A stretch of 64,000 nucleotides of DNA from an uncultured Clostridiaceae bacterium (lineage in GTDB: Bacteria > Bacillota > Clostridia > Clostridiales > Clostridiaceae): contig CAMJGD010000010.1 in assembly GCA_946405135.1 (NCBI GenBank), positions 45,609 through 109,608 on the forward strand, given 5' to 3'. The position numbers were made by a program, and so were the translations under genes. The notes under the pieces were generated by a model. It was not told the origin of the DNA, ran no database searches, and saw only the letters and a program-made list of their open reading frames with translations. Positions 19,748-31,040 of this stretch are shown piece by piece; within the stretch, counting starts at the first letter, position 1, and the number at the start of each line of letters is the position of its first letter.

Positions 19748-20697
19748 TATACCAACTCTTTTTCTATGGAATCTAAAATTATTTTTTTACCTTGTTCCAT
19801 ATCTACATTTTTTAGTAAAAGTCCTGCAGCTTTAGAATGTCCACCGCCGCCAAATTTTTCAGCCACTTTTCTTACATCAAATTCATCTTTAGCTCTCAAG
19901 CTTACTTTTACTCCTTCATCTACTTTTTTTAGCAAGGCACAAACTTCTATAGAATCTACCTGCATACCTAAAGCAATTATATCTGAAGTATCATTTAACT
20001 TTTTAGCTAAATCTTCATCAATATACATAATACATAGCTTACTATTTAAATGTAGTTCCATATTTTCTAGAACCTTTCCATAAATTTTTAATCTATTGAA
20101 AGGTTTGTTTTCAAAAACTATTCTATGGATTTTTGGAAAGTCTATACCCAAATCCACTAGAGCTCCAGCTATTTCATGAGTAACGGAAGTAGTATTAGAA
20201 TACTTAAAAGAACCGCTATCAGTAATTAATGAGGTATATAAACACTCCGCTATATTTTTATTTATTTCTACCTGTAAAAGCTTTAATAATTTATATACTA
20301 TCTCTGCTGTAGCGGCAGATTTTGTATCGACATAATTAAGATCAGCATATCTGTCATTAGATAAATGATGATCTATATTAATTAATGTACAATTTAAGTT
20401 GTTAAAATCTACATCTGCAGAAATTCTTTCTATATTGCCACAGTCTAATACAATCATACAATCTGTATGTTCTTTTAAGGTAGTGCAGTTACCAGTAATT
20501 TCATCACTATAAGGTAAAAAAGTATAAGGTTCATATATGGCATCCTTTGAAATAATATATGAAGATTTTCCTAAAATTCTTAACCCTTGCATTAAAGCTA
20601 ATGCACTACCTAAAGCATCTCCATCTGGTGAAGCATGGAATGTAATAGCAATTTCTTTTAAACTTTGAATCTTTGAAACTATATCATTCATTGTCAT
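19747..20697 (-). CDS. nrnA: DHH/DHHA1 phosphoesterase, NrnA-like nanoRNase
   Basis: This 316-residue protein has the DHH-family motifs FHASPDGDALGSAL, VLDCGNIERIS, INIDHHLSND and TDSGSFKYSNT, and the DHHA1 glycine motif FGGGGHSKAAG near residue 285. Family members degrade RNA dinucleotides and short oligos and hydrolyse pAp; some cleave c-di-AMP or pApA. It has no membrane segments, so it is not the GdpP type. It sits between rbfA and truB, a conserved place for this gene, and its beginning overlaps the end of rbfA by 14 bases. Confidence 0.88.
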   Translation of the reverse strand: MTMNDIVSKIQSLKEIAITFHASPDGDALGSALALMQGLRILGKSSYIISKDAIYEPYTFLPYSDEITGNCTTLKEHTDCMIVLDCGNIERISADVDFNNLNCTLINIDHHLSNDRYADLNYVDTKSAATAEIVYKLLKLLQVEINKNIAECLYTSLITDSGSFKYSNTTSVTHEIAGALVDLGIDFPKIHRIVFENKPFNRLKIYGKVLENMELHLNSKLCIMYIDEDLAKKLNDTSDIIALGMQVDSIEVCALLKKVDEGVKVSLRAKDEFDVRKVAEKFGGGGHSKAAGLLLKNVDMEQGKKIILDSIEKELV

Positions 20698-21046
20698 TTT
20701 TATTGTCCTTTGTTTTTTCTATTAAGGAATCTATATACATTCCATGTTCTATGGCATTATCCATTTCAATTATTATTTCTGGTGTATATCTTAACTTAAT
20801 TCTACTTCCAATTTCCTTTCTTAAGTATCCACTTGAATTCTTTAAAGCTTCAAAAGAATTCTTTTTAGATTCTTCATCTCCAAATAGACTTACATATACC
20901 TTTGCATACTTTAAATCTTTTGTTACAGATACTTCAGTAATACTAACCATAGCTGTTATTCTTGGATCTTTTAAATCATTTTGAATAATAGAACTTAATT
21001 CTTTTTTGAATTCCTCATTTATTCTTCCACTTCTATAATTAGCCAA
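20684..21046 (-). CDS. rbfA: Ribosome-binding factor A
   Basis: This 120-residue protein has the KH-like RbfA fold pattern: RSGRINEEFKKELSSII, LKDPRI, VSITEVSVTKDLKYAKVYVS, and a C-terminal LRKEIGSRIKLRYTPEI. RbfA helps mature the 16S rRNA 5' end and is a cold-shock ribosome factor. The initiation codon is TTG at 21046, with AAGGAGAG about 6 bases upstream and no better ATG nearby. It lies between infB and nrnA as in the standard operon. Confidence 0.96.
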   Translation of the reverse strand: MANYRSGRINEEFKKELSSIIQNDLKDPRITAMVSITEVSVTKDLKYAKVYVSLFGDEESKKNSFEALKNSSGYLRKEIGSRIKLRYTPEIIIEMDNAIEHGMYIDSLIEKTKDNKNDNE

Positions 21047-21061
21047 TGCAATCTCTCCTTT

Positions 21062-23179
21062 TTAATCTAATTCTTTCCTTTTTACTTCTTGCATTGTATA
21101 GAATTCTAGTACGTCTCCTTCTTTTATATCATTAAACTTTTCTATGCCTATACCGCATTCATAGCCTGCATTTACTTCTTTTACATCATCTTTAAATCTT
21201 TTAAGTGAAGTAAGTTTTGATTCAAAGATTACTATTCCATCTCTAATAACTCTTACATCATTATTTCTATTTATTTTACCATCGAGCACATAACATCCAG
21301 CTATGGTTCCTACGGAAGATATTTTATAAATCTGTCTTGCTTCTGCTCTCCCTAGAACTACTTCTTTATAGTCAGGCTCTAGCATACCTATCATGGCAGA
21401 TTTAACATCCTCTATAGCATCATATATTACTCTATAAGTCTTAATATCTACTTTTTCTTTTTCTGCTGCTTCTATAGCTTTACTATCAGGTCTAACGTTA
21501 AATCCTATTATTATGGCATTAGATGCAGATGCTAATATTACATCAGTCTCTGTTATAGCTCCTGCTCCTCCATGTAGAACTCTTACTTTAACACTGTCTG
21601 TAGATAATTTTTCTAAAGATTGTCTTAAAGCTTCTACAGAACCTTGAACGTCAGCTTTTACTATTAAACCTAATTCTTTTACTTTTCCTTCTTGAATTTG
21701 GCTATACAAATCCTCTAAAGAAACTCTGTAAGCCGCCTGAAGATTTTCATCTTTCTCTTTATCTTTTCTTGCTTCTGCCATAGTTCTAGCTGTTTTTTCA
21801 TCCTTAACTACATGGAATCTGTCTCCAGCAGAAGGAACTTCTGATAAACCTAGTATTTCAACTGGTATAGAAGGACCCGCAGATTTTATTTTTTTCCCTT
21901 TATCATCAAACATGGCTCTTATTCGTCCATAAGTATTACCTACAAGAATGGAATCTCCTACATGCAATGTTCCATTTTGAACTAATAATGTAGCTACAGG
22001 GCCTCTGCCTTTATCTAATTTAGCTTCTATAACAGTTCCTCTAGCTTTTCTTTGAGGATTTGCTTTAAGCTCTTGCATTTCTGAAGTCAATACTACCATC
22101 TCTAGAAGGCTATCTATTCCTTCTTTATTTCTAGCAGATACTGGAACACATACAGTATCTCCACCCCACTCTTCAGGAATTAAACCATGCTCTGATAGCT
22201 CCTGTTTCACCCTATCTGGATTTGCAGAAGGTTTATCCATTTTATTTATAGCTACTATCATTGGTACATTTGCAGCCTTACAATGATTTATTGCTTCTTC
22301 AGTTTGAGGCATTATACCATCATCTGCAGCAACAACTAAGATAACAATATCTGTTATTTGAGCACCACGGGCTCTCATAGCTGTAAATGCTTCATGGCCT
22401 GGAGTATCTAAAAATGTTACCTTTTCACCATTTACATTTACAGTATAAGCACCTATATGCTGAGTAATACCTCCAGCTTCTGTTTCAGTAACTCTAGCTT
22501 TTCTTATAGCATCTAATAAAGAAGTCTTACCATGATCTACATGGCCCATTACTGTTACTATAGGAGGCCTTTTTTCTGTGTTTGATTGTTCTTCTGACTG
22601 TTCTACTTCTGTTAAGTCTTCTAATTGTCCTACATTCTCTTCTTTTAAAACTAATGTAACATTAAATTTTTCAGCTGCTTTTTCAGCAGTTTTAAAATCT
22701 ATTTCTTGGTTTATAGCAGCCATTACCCCAGAAAATATTAAAGCTTTTATAACTTCTGTTCCTGGTTTATCTAATTTCTCAGCTAGGTCCTTAACAATTA
22801 TATTGGGTCCTATTTCTATTATAGTCTCTTCCTCTGATTCATCTTTAGAATCTTCATCTTTTTCCGCTTCGAATTCATCATTTTCTGCTTTACTATTTTT
22901 CTTTCTTTTATTTTTGTTTTTTCCTTTAACTACTTTATTCACTTCCTCTGAAACCATTTCTTCATATTCTTCAACAATATTTTTAGAAGATTCAGTGTTA
23001 TCTTTATCCTCTTTATTGTTTTCTTGCATAAGTTCTTTTATAAGCTCTGCATCTTCATTTTCTATGACGCTCATATGATTTTTAACTTCTATGCCGAACT
23101 CTTCCAAAAGCAAAGTTATTAGATCTTTACTAGATATACCTAACTCTTTTGCTAATTCATATACTCTTATTTTGGACAT
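21062..23179 (-). CDS. infB: Translation initiation factor IF-2
   Basis: This protein of about 705 residues has an N-terminal IF2N helix domain ([19 protein letters not shown]), a highly charged linker (about 60-125), a second IF2N domain, then the GTPase with G1 [15 protein letters not shown]3 DTPGHEAF, G4 NKMDKP, and C-terminal domains II-IV. It brings fMet-tRNA to the 30S and promotes subunit joining. The ATG at 23179 is 6 bases after a GGGGGTG site; the GTG at 23188 overlaps that site and is not used. It is short compared with E. coli IF-2 because the linker is small, which is normal for clostridia. Confidence 0.98.
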   Translation of the reverse strand: MSKIRVYELAKELGISSKDLITLLLEEFGIEVKNHMSVIENEDAELIKELMQENNKEDKDNTESSKNIVEEYEEMVSEEVNKVVKGKNKNKRKKNSKAENDEFEAEKDEDSKDESEEETIIEIGPNIIVKDLAEKLDKPGTEVIKALIFSGVMAAINQEIDFKTAEKAAEKFNVTLVLKEENVGQLEDLTEVEQSEEQSNTEKRPPIVTVMGHVDHGKTSLLDAIRKARVTETEAGGITQHIGAYTVNVNGEKVTFLDTPGHEAFTAMRARGAQITDIVILVVAADDGIMPQTEEAINHCKAANVPMIVAINKMDKPSANPDRVKQELSEHGLIPEEWGGDTVCVPVSARNKEGIDSLLEMVVLTSEMQELKANPQRKARGTVIEAKLDKGRGPVATLLVQNGTLHVGDSILVGNTYGRIRAMFDDKGKKIKSAGPSIPVEILGLSEVPSAGDRFHVVKDEKTARTMAEARKDKEKDENLQAAYRVSLEDLYSQIQEGKVKELGLIVKADVQGSVEALRQSLEKLSTDSVKVRVLHGGAGAITETDVILASASNAIIIGFNVRPDSKAIEAAEKEKVDIKTYRVIYDAIEDVKSAMIGMLEPDYKEVVLGRAEARQIYKISSVGTIAGCYVLDGKINRNNDVRVIRDGIVIFESKLTSLKRFKDDVKEVNAGYECGIGIEKFNDIKEGDVLEFYTMQEVKRKELD

Positions 23180-23209
23180 ATGATTCACCCCCGAATTTTA
23201 TTTGGAGTT

Positions 23210-23527
23210 TTACGAATTACTGTAATTGTCATGATAACATTTAATAAGTTTATCACTCATGTTTTTATCTAAAATACACAATATATTTATCTCTTCTCTT
23301 CCTATAGATAAACCTAATTCAGATTTTGAAATTCCTTCAATATATGGAATTGAATTAGTTTTACAGTATTCTACAAACTCATTTTTAGATCTTATAGATA
23401 GCTCTTCAGAAAATATAAATAAGTGTATTTTTTTCTTACCCATTATTTCTTTACATCTATTATAACCTTCTATAAGGTTTCCAGACCTTTTTACTAAACT
23501 TAAAAACTGTAAAAAACTATTCTTCAT
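23210..23527 (-). CDS. ylxQ: L7Ae-family YlxQ-like RNA-binding protein
   Basis: This 105-residue protein has L7Ae/L30e features: LSLVKRSGNLIEGYNRC near the N-terminus and the IPYIEGISKSELGLSIG core. YlxQ proteins bind kink-turn type RNA; the role in Clostridium is not established. It starts 11 bases before the end of ylxR (overlap 23517-23527) and is followed by infB, the invariant order in Firmicutes. The kink-turn residues are less conserved than in L7Ae itself. Confidence 0.87.
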   Translation of the reverse strand: MKNSFLQFLSLVKRSGNLIEGYNRCKEIMGKKKIHLFIFSEELSIRSKNEFVEYCKTNSIPYIEGISKSELGLSIGREEINILCILDKNMSDKLIKCYHDNYSNS

Positions 23528-23786
23528 CTTTTATTTCATCCTTTAAAGCATTATATATTTCTTCACTTAAAGTAGTTTCTAAGTTTTTATTTAATCTTTT
23601 AGACTTAAAAGCCTTCTCAAAGCAGTCTTTATTCTTACATATGTAAGCACCTCTGCCAGGCTTTTTACCAGTTAAATCTATGGATACTTCTCCTTCAGAG
23701 TTTTTTGCAACTCTTATCATTTCTTTTTTTGGTTTCATTTCCATACAGCCATTGCACATTCTAAGCGGCACTTTTTTTGTTTTCAC
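23517..23786 (-). CDS. ylxR: YlxR/RnpM, RNase P modulator family
   Basis: This protein of about 89 residues has the DUF448 signature: RMCNGCMEMKPKKEMIRV followed by GKKPGRGAYICKN and a helical C-terminus. Recent work names the B. subtilis homologue RnpM, a small protein that binds RNase P RNA. The likely start is GTG at 23786, because AGAGGGG lies 8 bases before it; a GTG at 23795 is directly against that site. It lies between nusA and ylxQ. Confidence 0.9.
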   Translation of the reverse strand: MKTKKVPLRMCNGCMEMKPKKEMIRVAKNSEGEVSIDLTGKKPGRGAYICKNKDCFEKAFKSKRLNKNLETTLSEEIYNALKDEIKDEE

Positions 23787-23809
23787 TAGAACCACCCCTC
23801 TTAGAAATA

Positions 23810-24859
23810 TTATGATTCACATTGAGATTTACTTTTTATATCTATCTTCCAGCCGGTTAATTTGGCTGCAAGTCTTACGTTTTGTCCTTCTTTTCCTATA
23901 GCTAAAGATAACTGATTATCATCTACTATAACCTTTGCAGATTTATTATCTTCATCTATAGTAACGTCTAATACTTTTGCAGGACTTAAAGAATTTGCTA
24001 TATATTCTTCTGGCAGTTTACTCCACTTTATTATATCTATTTTTTCACTTTTTAATTCATTTACTATATTTTGAACTCTTACGCCCTTAGGTCCAACACA
24101 GGCACCCATAGCATCAACGGATTCTTCATTAGAAGAAACTGCAATTTTTGTTCTAGAACCTGCTTCTCTTGAAATGCTTTTGATTTCTACAGTACCATCA
24201 TATATTTCAGGTACTTCAAGTTCAAAAAGCCTTTTAACTAGACCTGGATGAGTTCTTGACACAATTACCTGTGCACCTTTTGTAGTATTTTTTACTTCTA
24301 CAATGTATAATTTTAACTTTTCATTAAAATTATATTGCTCTCCAGGCATTTGCTCATTAGGACCAAGTATAGCTTCTATTTTCCCTAAATCCACAAATAC
24401 ATTATTTTTATCTTTTCTAATAACTGTACCCGTTAAAATATCAAACTCTTTCTCTGCAAATTCATTGTATATTATATTTCTTTCTGCTTCTTTAATTCTT
24501 TGAATTACCACTTGTTTTGCAAGCTGAGCAGCTACCCTTCCAAAACTTTTTGGAGTTACTTCTATTTCTACTATATCATTTATTTCATACCTTGGGCTTA
24601 TTTTTTTAGCATCTTCTAAAAGAATTTCTGTTACTTCATCTTCTACTTCTTCAACTGTAGTTTTTCTTGCATAAACATGAATTTCTCCTGTTTCTCTGTT
24701 CATACTTACTCTTACATTTTGAGCGGCACTTCCAACATTAGCATAGTTTTTCTTATATGCTGCTACTAAAGCATCTTCTATGGTAGTAAACAATAAATCC
24801 TCGCTTATGCCTTTTTCTTTTACTATTTCTTTTAATGCCCCTATAAATTCCTCATTCAT
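23810..24859 (-). CDS. nusA: Transcription termination/antitermination factor NusA
   Basis: This 349-residue protein has the N-terminal RNAP-binding domain (residues 1-130), an S1 domain with FDILTGTVIRKDKNNVFVDLG, and two KH domains with GACVGPKGVRVQNIVNEL and LAIGKEGQNVRLAAKLTGWKIDI. There is no acidic C-terminal repeat, as in Gram-positives. It modulates pausing, hairpin termination and rRNA synthesis. AGGAGG precedes the ATG, and the gene follows rimP by 13 bases. Confidence 0.98.
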   Translation of the reverse strand: MNEEFIGALKEIVKEKGISEDLLFTTIEDALVAAYKKNYANVGSAAQNVRVSMNRETGEIHVYARKTTVEEVEDEVTEILLEDAKKISPRYEINDIVEIEVTPKSFGRVAAQLAKQVVIQRIKEAERNIIYNEFAEKEFDILTGTVIRKDKNNVFVDLGKIEAILGPNEQMPGEQYNFNEKLKLYIVEVKNTTKGAQVIVSRTHPGLVKRLFELEVPEIYDGTVEIKSISREAGSRTKIAVSSNEESVDAMGACVGPKGVRVQNIVNELKSEKIDIIKWSKLPEEYIANSLSPAKVLDVTIDEDNKSAKVIVDDNQLSLAIGKEGQNVRLAAKLTGWKIDIKSKSQCES

Positions 24860-24872
24860 TTTTATAACCTCC

Positions 24873-25334
24873 TTATATCTCCCCTTCTAAATTTATAGAT
24901 TTAACATTTTGTCTAGGAATTATTATTTCTTTGCTATCTGAATCTATTTTAATATTTTCTAAATCAAAGTCTAGAAGATTGCCTTTTATAAGTTTTTTCC
25001 CATTTAAGCTTTTATTAAGACGTATATTAACTTTATTACCTATATTTTTCTTTAAGTGTTCATCACTATATAACATTCTGTCTATTCCAGGAGAAGATAC
25101 TTCTAAAAAGTAAGCATCGGATATGGGATCTTCTGAGTCTAATAGGCTGCTAATTTCCCTGCTTACCTTTTCGCAATCATCTAGAGATATTCCATTTTCA
25201 TTATCTATGTAAATTCTTAAATAATTTTCTCTGTCTTCTTTAACATACTCTAAATGGTATAGTTCATATCCTAATCTTTCTACTATAGGTTGTATCATAG
25301 TATACAAATTTTCAATTAATTTATTCATATTCAT
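24873..25334 (-). CDS. rimP: Ribosome maturation factor RimP
   Basis: This protein of about 153 residues has LGYELYHLEYVKEDRENYLRIYIDNENG-type sequence, CEKVSREISSLLD and YFLEVSSPGIDRML, the typical RimP (YlxS) core, followed by the SH3-like C-terminal domain. It acts in 30S assembly. It heads the nusA-infB operon. The ATG at 25334 has AAGGAGG 7 bases before it; a TTG at 25355 lies upstream of that site. A TATAAT-like -10 lies nearby with no good -35. Confidence 0.95.
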   Translation of the reverse strand: MNMNKLIENLYTMIQPIVERLGYELYHLEYVKEDRENYLRIYIDNENGISLDDCEKVSREISSLLDSEDPISDAYFLEVSSPGIDRMLYSDEHLKKNIGNKVNIRLNKSLNGKKLIKGNLLDFDLENIKIDSDSKEIIIPRQNVKSINLEGEI

Positions 25335-25427
25335 AGCCAAACCTCCTTTATACAATTTAATATTATAGGTTTTGTATTTTTTTATTAATATATTACTTTT
25401 TAAAAATTTTTTATAATAATTTAATTA

Positions 25428-25451
25428 AAAACGCAACTTTCGTTGCGTTTT
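25428..25451 (-). terminator. Second terminator after polC
   Basis: A 10-bp stem (25428-25437 with 25442-25451) with a 4-base loop carries GTTGCG/CGCAAC and a T-run on the minus strand. It lies between polC and rimP. Confidence 0.85.
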
Positions 25452-25482
25452 CAAATACATAACTCTGTTAATACAAATAGAA

Positions 25483-25506
25483 AGAGCGGGTTAACTAGCC
25501 CACTCT
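25483..25506 (-). terminator. First hairpin after polC
   Basis: An 8-bp GC-rich stem including one G-U pair (25483-25490 with 25499-25506) has an 8-base loop. On the minus strand it runs into TTTCTATTTG, so it is a moderate terminator. Together with the hairpin 30 bases on, it isolates polC from the rimP operon. Confidence 0.7.
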
Positions 25507-25615
25507 ATTTACAAGCTTAAATATTAAGTAAACTTTACTATAATTATAATAGCATAGTAAAACAGGGATTACAAGTAGAAAATGAAATAACTTCATCAAT
25601 TATTATAAATTTTTA

Positions 25616-28600
25616 CTAAAATAGGCTTAACTGGTTTGTTTCTGGTAATTCTTCAAGACAGCCATGATTTTGCAAAGTTTCTATTACACTTTTAGATACC
25701 TTAGCTCTTAATCTTAAATCTTCTTTAGATATAAATTCTCCCTCTTTACTAGCTTCATGTATACTTTTTGCAGCATTTTCCCCAACTCCCTGCAAAGCCT
25801 TAATAGGGGGTCTAATTCCATCGTTCTCTATTATGAACTTTATTGCATGAGACTTGTATAAATCTACCTTTAAAAATTTAATTCCTCTTTTATACATTTC
25901 ATAAGATATTTCTAAAATAGTAAGTAGTCCTTTATCCTTTTGTGTCATGTTATTTCCTAAAGAACTAAGCTCATCCATTTTACTTTTTATAACTTCTTCA
26001 CCTTTTACAATTAAATCCGCATCAAAGTCATCTGCTCTTACAGTAAAATAAGTGGCATAATAAGCTTTAGGGTAATATACCTTATAGTATGCAATTCTAA
26101 CTGCCATCATAACATATGCCACAGCATGACCTTTTGGAAACATATATTTTATTTTATTACAAGATTCTATATACCAGTCCGGTACTTTATTTTCTTTCAT
26201 AATTTTTATATCTTCATCTTTTAAGCCTTTACCTTTTCTAACCTTTTCCATAATGGTAAAAGCAATTTTAGGAGGTACTCCCTTATGCATAAGATATATC
26301 ATTATATCATCTCTTGTGGCTATACAATCTCTAAGAGTAGTAAACCCTTCTTTTATATAGTACTGGGCATTATTTAACCAAACATCTGTACCATGAGATA
26401 ACCCTGATATTCTTACTAGGTCTGCAAAACTTTTTGGCTGAGTATCTATAAGCATTTGCCTTACAAATTTGGTACCAAATTCAGGTAATCCATAAGTACC
26501 AACTTCACAGCCTAGATCTTCTTTAGTTACTCCTAGTGCATCTGGAGATGTAAATAAGCTCATTACTCTTTCATCATTTAGAGGTATAGTTTTTGGATCT
26601 AATCCTGTTAAATCTTGAAGCATTCTTAATACTGTTGGATCATCGTGTCCTAATATATCAAGCTTTAATAATCTTCCGCTTATGGAATGATAATCAAAAT
26701 GAGTAGTTATTATTTCTGTATTATTATCATCTGCAGGATGCTGTATTGGTGTAAAATTAAATATTTCATTATCCCTTGGCACTACCATTATTCCTCCAGG
26801 GTGCTGCCCTGTAGTTTTTTTTATCCCTGTACAGCCAATTGTTAATCTTTCTATTTCTGCTTGAGAACAAACTAAGTTTCTTTCATCCAAATATTTTTTT
26901 ACATAACCATAAGCAGTTTTTTCAGCTACAGTTCCAATGGTACCAGCTTTAAACACATATCCTTTCCCAAATAGTACCTCTGTGTATTTATGAACCACCG
27001 CTTGGTACTCTCCGGAAAAATTCAGGTCAATATCTGGTTCTTTGTCTCCTTCAAAGCCTAAAAAAGTTTCAAAGGGAATATCATGACCATCCTTTTTATA
27101 TTTTGTACCGCATTTAATACAATTCTTATCTGGCAAGTCTGCTCCTGAGCTTACAGAGCCATCAAGGATGAATTCACTATATTTACAATTAGGACAAACG
27201 TAGTGAGGAGGAAGTCCATTAACTTCTGTTATGCTGCACATAGTGGCTACAAATGAAGAACCAACTGAACCTCTAGATCCTACAAGGTAACCATCTTCCA
27301 GTGATTTAGCTACTAGTTTTTGAGCTATTAAATAGAGCACTGCGTATCCATTATTAATTATTGAATTTAATTCTTTTTCTAATCTTTTATGTACCACCTC
27401 TGGCAGCGGGTCTCCATATATTTCATGAGCCTTATTGATAGCCATACTTTTTATTTCTTCCTCAGAACCTTCAATTTTAGGAGGAAAAGTTTCATCAGGT
27501 ATAGGCTTAACAGAATCTATCATATCTGCAACTTTTACCGTGTTATGTATAACCACTTCTTTTGCTTTATCCTCTCCTAAATATGAAAATTCTTTCAGCA
27601 TTTCATTGGTAGTTCTAAAATATAAAGGAGGCTGATTGTCTGCATCACTAAAACCTTGTCCTGCCATCAAAATTCTTCTAAATATTTCATCGGAAGGATC
27701 CATAAAATGAACGTCACAGGTAGCAACTACTGGTAAGCCTTTCTTTTCCCCAATTTCACATATCTTTTTATTAATATTTATGAGTTCTTCTCTATCTTTT
27801 ACTTTTCCATCCCTTATCATAAATTCATTATTACCTAAAGGTTGAATCTCTAAGTAATCATAAAAATTTACTATATCATTAAGCTCATCTTCAGATTTAC
27901 CTTCTAATATCGCTCTATATACCTGGCCAGCTTCGCAAGCAGAGCCTATGATTATGCCCTCCCTATATTCCAATATTAAACTCTTAGGAAGTCTTGGTCT
28001 TTTAAAGAAATTATCTAAATGAGCTATAGATGTAAGCTTATATAAATTTTTTAAACCGGTTTGGTTTTTAGCTAAAAGAATAATATGGTATGTTGGCAAC
28101 TTTTTTATATCCACATTACTCAAAAATTCTTCATTCAAAGTTTTCAAGTCTAATATTTCTTTATCCTTTAAAAGTTTAAATGAATGTAAAAGTATATCTG
28201 CTGTAGCCTTTGCATCATCTACAGCTCTATGATGATTTTCTAAAGATATTCCAAGATGCTTTGCTATTATATTCAATTTATATTTTTTTAACTCTGGGTA
28301 TAAAAATCTTGCTAGAGGTACAGTGTCTAATACCGAATTAGTAAAATTCATACCTAAATCTGCGCAGTTTTTCTTTATAAATGAAACATCAAAAGCTGCA
28401 TTATGAGCAACAACTACACTATCTCCTACAAAATCTATAAATTTTTCAAGTACTTTATCTATGGTGTCACTATCTTTTACCATGTCATCTGTTATGTTAG
28501 TCAATTCAACTATATGTGCAGGTATAGGTACTTTAGGATTTACAAATTCACTAAATCTATCTACTATTTCCAAACCTTTAATCTTTACCGCACCAATTTC

Positions 28601-29920
28601 TATTATTTTATCATTCTTACTTGAGAAACCTGTAGTTTCTATATCAAAAACCACATAAGTATCTTCTAGTTTTTGTCCTTTTTCATTTTCAACTATAGGC
28701 ACACCATTATCAACTAGATAAGCTTCTACACCATAAATTATTTTTATATTATTTTTTTTACCTGCATCCATAGCCTCAGGATAAGCCTGCACTACTCCAT
28801 GGTCTGTTATAGCAATAGCCTTATGTCCCCATTGAGCTGCTTTTTTTATAAGTTTTGAAGCTGGTGTTACTGCATCCATAGTGCTCATAGTAGTATGCAA
28901 ATGAAGTTCTACTCTTTTTTCTTCAGCCGTATCCATCTTTTCAATTTGAGGAATTTTAACTATATTTCTAGCCATGATTACTGGTTCTTTAGCATAAGGA
29001 TCATTAACCACTTCTCCTTTTACTTTGCAGTGTAATCCTGGTTTTACATTCTCTAATACCTTTTCTAAATCTTTAGGTCTTGGAAAACATTTAACAGTCA
29101 TGGAGCTCGTATAGTCTGTTATATAAAAAGTAACTATCTTTTTGCCTGTTCTTGTTTCTATTATATCTGTTTTAAATACATCTCCACAAATAGCAACAAT
29201 TCCTGAGGTTTCATCCAAAGATGAAATCTTTAAAGGTTCTTCATTTATACTTCTTCCCATTATTATATTTGTATCTTTTTCATATATATCTTCATTACAT
29301 TGATTTTTTCCATTTCCATTAAAATTTGATGCTACTCTTTCTTTGGATTCTTCTTTTATATTTTTAAACATATTTTTTATTATAGTTTTTTCTTCACTTT
29401 TTTTAACATCTACATAATCTTCTTGCTCCATATTTTCATCATAAACTATATTTATTGAACAGTTTAATCCAAAAATATCTTTAAGCATATCCTTTAAAGC
29501 AATATCTATTTTTTTATTCTTTAATAATTTGCAAAGAAACTTGTTGCCATAACTTATGCTTAAAGTGTTATTAACTATTGATCTTTTCCCATTTAGTAAG
29601 CAGTCTTTTGCTAGAGGAGCCTTAGCTATTACACTATCTATAACACTTATCCAATATTTATCACAAACCTCTTGTAAAGTAGCATTAACTTCTTGATAAC
29701 AAATTATATCTATGTGTTCTATAGCACTTATTTTCTTTTTAAAAATTTTTTTAATTTCAGCTTTTTTTTCTTCACTTATTATTTCAGGTGATTTTAATAT
29801 GATTTTAAGCTTATTGCTTTTTTTTATATATTGAATTTTCACTATTTTTATATTGTCATCTAGCTCATAATTTTTTGAAGTAAGTTTTTTTTTTTCACTT
29901 TCCATCATGTCTATACTCAT
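25616..29920 (-). CDS. polC: DNA polymerase III alpha subunit, PolC type
   Basis: This 1434-residue protein has the PolC order: N-terminal region and OB fold (about 225-330), a PHP domain with [14 protein letters not shown] and AITDHG split by a DEDD proofreading exonuclease ([13 protein letters not shown]), then the polymerase palm with GSRGSVGSS and [11 protein letters not shown], and a zinc-binding cysteine group CPNC...[10 protein letters not shown]. It is the leading replicative polymerase of low-GC Gram-positives and confirms the phylum. The ATG at 29920 has AGGAGG 8 bases upstream. It is followed by tandem terminators. Confidence 0.98.
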   Translation of the reverse strand: MSIDMMESEKKKLTSKNYELDDNIKIVKIQYIKKSNKLKIILKSPEIISEEKKAEIKKIFKKKISAIEHIDIICYQEVNATLQEVCDKYWISVIDSVIAKAPLAKDCLLNGKRSIVNNTLSISYGNKFLCKLLKNKKIDIALKDMLKDIFGLNCSINIVYDENMEQEDYVDVKKSEEKTIIKNMFKNIKEESKERVASNFNGNGKNQCNEDIYEKDTNIIMGRSINEEPLKISSLDETSGIVAICGDVFKTDIIETRTGKKIVTFYITDYTSSMTVKCFPRPKDLEKVLENVKPGLHCKVKGEVVNDPYAKEPVIMARNIVKIPQIEKMDTAEEKRVELHLHTTMSTMDAVTPASKLIKKAAQWGHKAIAITDHGVVQAYPEAMDAGKKNNIKIIYGVEAYLVDNGVPIVENEKGQKLEDTYVVFDIETTGFSSKNDKIIEIGAVKIKGLEIVDRFSEFVNPKVPIPAHIVELTNITDDMVKDSDTIDKVLEKFIDFVGDSVVVAHNAAFDVSFIKKNCADLGMNFTNSVLDTVPLARFLYPELKKYKLNIIAKHLGISLENHHRAVDDAKATADILLHSFKLLKDKEILDLKTLNEEFLSNVDIKKLPTYHIILLAKNQTGLKNLYKLTSIAHLDNFFKRPRLPKSLILEYREGIIIGSACEAGQVYRAILEGKSEDELNDIVNFYDYLEIQPLGNNEFMIRDGKVKDREELININKKICEIGEKKGLPVVATCDVHFMDPSDEIFRRILMAGQGFSDADNQPPLYFRTTNEMLKEFSYLGEDKAKEVVIHNTVKVADMIDSVKPIPDETFPPKIEGSEEEIKSMAINKAHEIYGDPLPEVVHKRLEKELNSIINNGYAVLYLIAQKLVAKSLEDGYLVGSRGSVGSSFVATMCSITEVNGLPPHYVCPNCKYSEFILDGSVSSGADLPDKNCIKCGTKYKKDGHDIPFETFLGFEGDKEPDIDLNFSGEYQAVVHKYTEVLFGKGYVFKAGTIGTVAEKTAYGYVKKYLDERNLVCSQAEIERLTIGCTGIKKTTGQHPGGIMVVPRDNEIFNFTPIQHPADDNNTEIITTHFDYHSISGRLLKLDILGHDDPTVLRMLQDLTGLDPKTIPLNDERVMSLFTSPDALGVTKEDLGCEVGTYGLPEFGTKFVRQMLIDTQPKSFADLVRISGLSHGTDVWLNNAQYYIKEGFTTLRDCIATRDDIMIYLMHKGVPPKIAFTIMEKVRKGKGLKDEDIKIMKENKVPDWYIESCNKIKYMFPKGHAVAYVMMAVRIAYYKVYYPKAYYATYFTVRADDFDADLIVKGEEVIKSKMDELSSLGNNMTQKDKGLLTILEISYEMYKRGIKFLKVDLYKSHAIKFIIENDGIRPPIKALQGVGENAAKSIHEASKEGEFISKEDLRLRAKVSKSVIETLQNHGCLEELPETNQLSLF

Positions 29921-29955
29921 GAAAAATTCCTCCTAATCTGAGGCATACTAGATAA

Positions 29956-29992
29956 TTGAAAATATGTAGGTTATAAGCCTACATATTTTCAA
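29956..29992. repeat. 15-bp inverted repeat across the ispG stop codon
   Basis: Arms 29956-29970 and 29978-29992 are perfectly complementary with a 7-base loop. The right arm holds the last ispG codons. No T-run follows on the minus strand (TTATCTAG), so it is not a standard terminator; it may stabilise or attenuate the ispG-polC mRNA. Confidence 0.8.
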
Positions 29993-31028
29993 TCTCTTTT
30001 AAAAGTTCTTCTACCAATTTATCTTCTTTTACTTTTTTTATTATTTTACCTTTTTTAAATATTAAACCTTCATTTTTACCGCCTGCAATACCAATATCAG
30101 CTTCCCTAGCTTCCCCTGGGCCATTTACCACGCAACCCATTACTGCTACTTTAATATTTTTATTACAATTAGATAATCTTTCTTCTACCTCTTTTGCGAT
30201 ATTTATAAGATCTATTTGTGTTCTTCCACAAGTAGGACAAGATACAAACTCCACTCCTTGTTTTAAATATCCAAAAGACTTCAAAATTTCTTTACCTACT
30301 TTTATTTCTTCTAAAGGATCTCCTGTTAAAGATACCCTTATAGTATCGCCTATGCCTTCAGATAATAAAGCACCTATGCCTACGCTTGATTTTATGGTAC
30401 CTCTCCATACAGTTCCTGATTCAGTAACCCCAAGATGAAGAGGGTAATCTACCTTATCTGAAACCAATCTATAGCTTTCTATCATAGTAGGTACATGAGA
30501 AGACTTTATAGATATAACAATATCTTTAAAATCAAATTTTTCAAGCAAAGTTACATGCCTTAGTGCACTTTCAGTTAATGCTTCAGGAGTAACTCTTCCG
30601 TACTTTTCTAGTATATCTTTTTCTAAAGAACCGCTATTTACACCTATCCTTATAGGTATCCCACTCTCTTTACATGCTTTTGCAAGAATTTCTACTCTAT
30701 CTATACTTCCTATATTACCTGGATTTATCCTTAAGGCAGCAATGCCATTATCAATAGCTTTTAATGCAAGTCTATAATCAAAATGTATATCAGCTACTAA
30801 AGGAATATTGATTCTTGAAACAATTTTAGATAAAGCTTCAGCTGCTTCCATATCAAGAACTGCACATCTTACAATATCACAACCAGCTTTTTCTAAAGCA
30901 AGTATTTGATTAACAGTGCTGTCTACATCCCTAGTATCTGTATTTGTCATAGATTGTACTGTAATAGGAGAATCCCCTCCCACATATATATTTCCAACCT
31001 TTATTTTTCTTGTAAGTTTTCTTTCCAT
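29979..31028 (-). CDS. ispG: 4-hydroxy-3-methylbut-2-en-1-yl diphosphate synthase
   Basis: This protein of about 349 residues starts RKIKVGNIYVGGDSPITVQSM-type, has a TIM-barrel region with RINPGNIG, and C-terminal cysteines in FVSCPTCGRTQ and AVMGCVVNGPGEA that carry the 4Fe-4S cluster. It converts MEcPP to HMBPP in the methylerythritol phosphate pathway, the same pathway as Dxr two genes upstream. The ATG at 31028 is chosen because the AGGAG site touches the ATG at 31037. It is followed by polC. Confidence 0.97.
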   Translation of the reverse strand: MERKLTRKIKVGNIYVGGDSPITVQSMTNTDTRDVDSTVNQILALEKAGCDIVRCAVLDMEAAEALSKIVSRINIPLVADIHFDYRLALKAIDNGIAALRINPGNIGSIDRVEILAKACKESGIPIRIGVNSGSLEKDILEKYGRVTPEALTESALRHVTLLEKFDFKDIVISIKSSHVPTMIESYRLVSDKVDYPLHLGVTESGTVWRGTIKSSVGIGALLSEGIGDTIRVSLTGDPLEEIKVGKEILKSFGYLKQGVEFVSCPTCGRTQIDLINIAKEVEERLSNCNKNIKVAVMGCVVNGPGEAREADIGIAGGKNEGLIFKKGKIIKKVKEDKLVEELLKEIENM

Positions 31029-31040
31029 TAAGTTCATCTC

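Noticed and set aside
22578..23078. 166-codon plus-strand frame over the infB N-terminus
   Set aside because: Serine-rich translation produced by the antisense of the lysine/glutamate linker of IF-2; not a gene.
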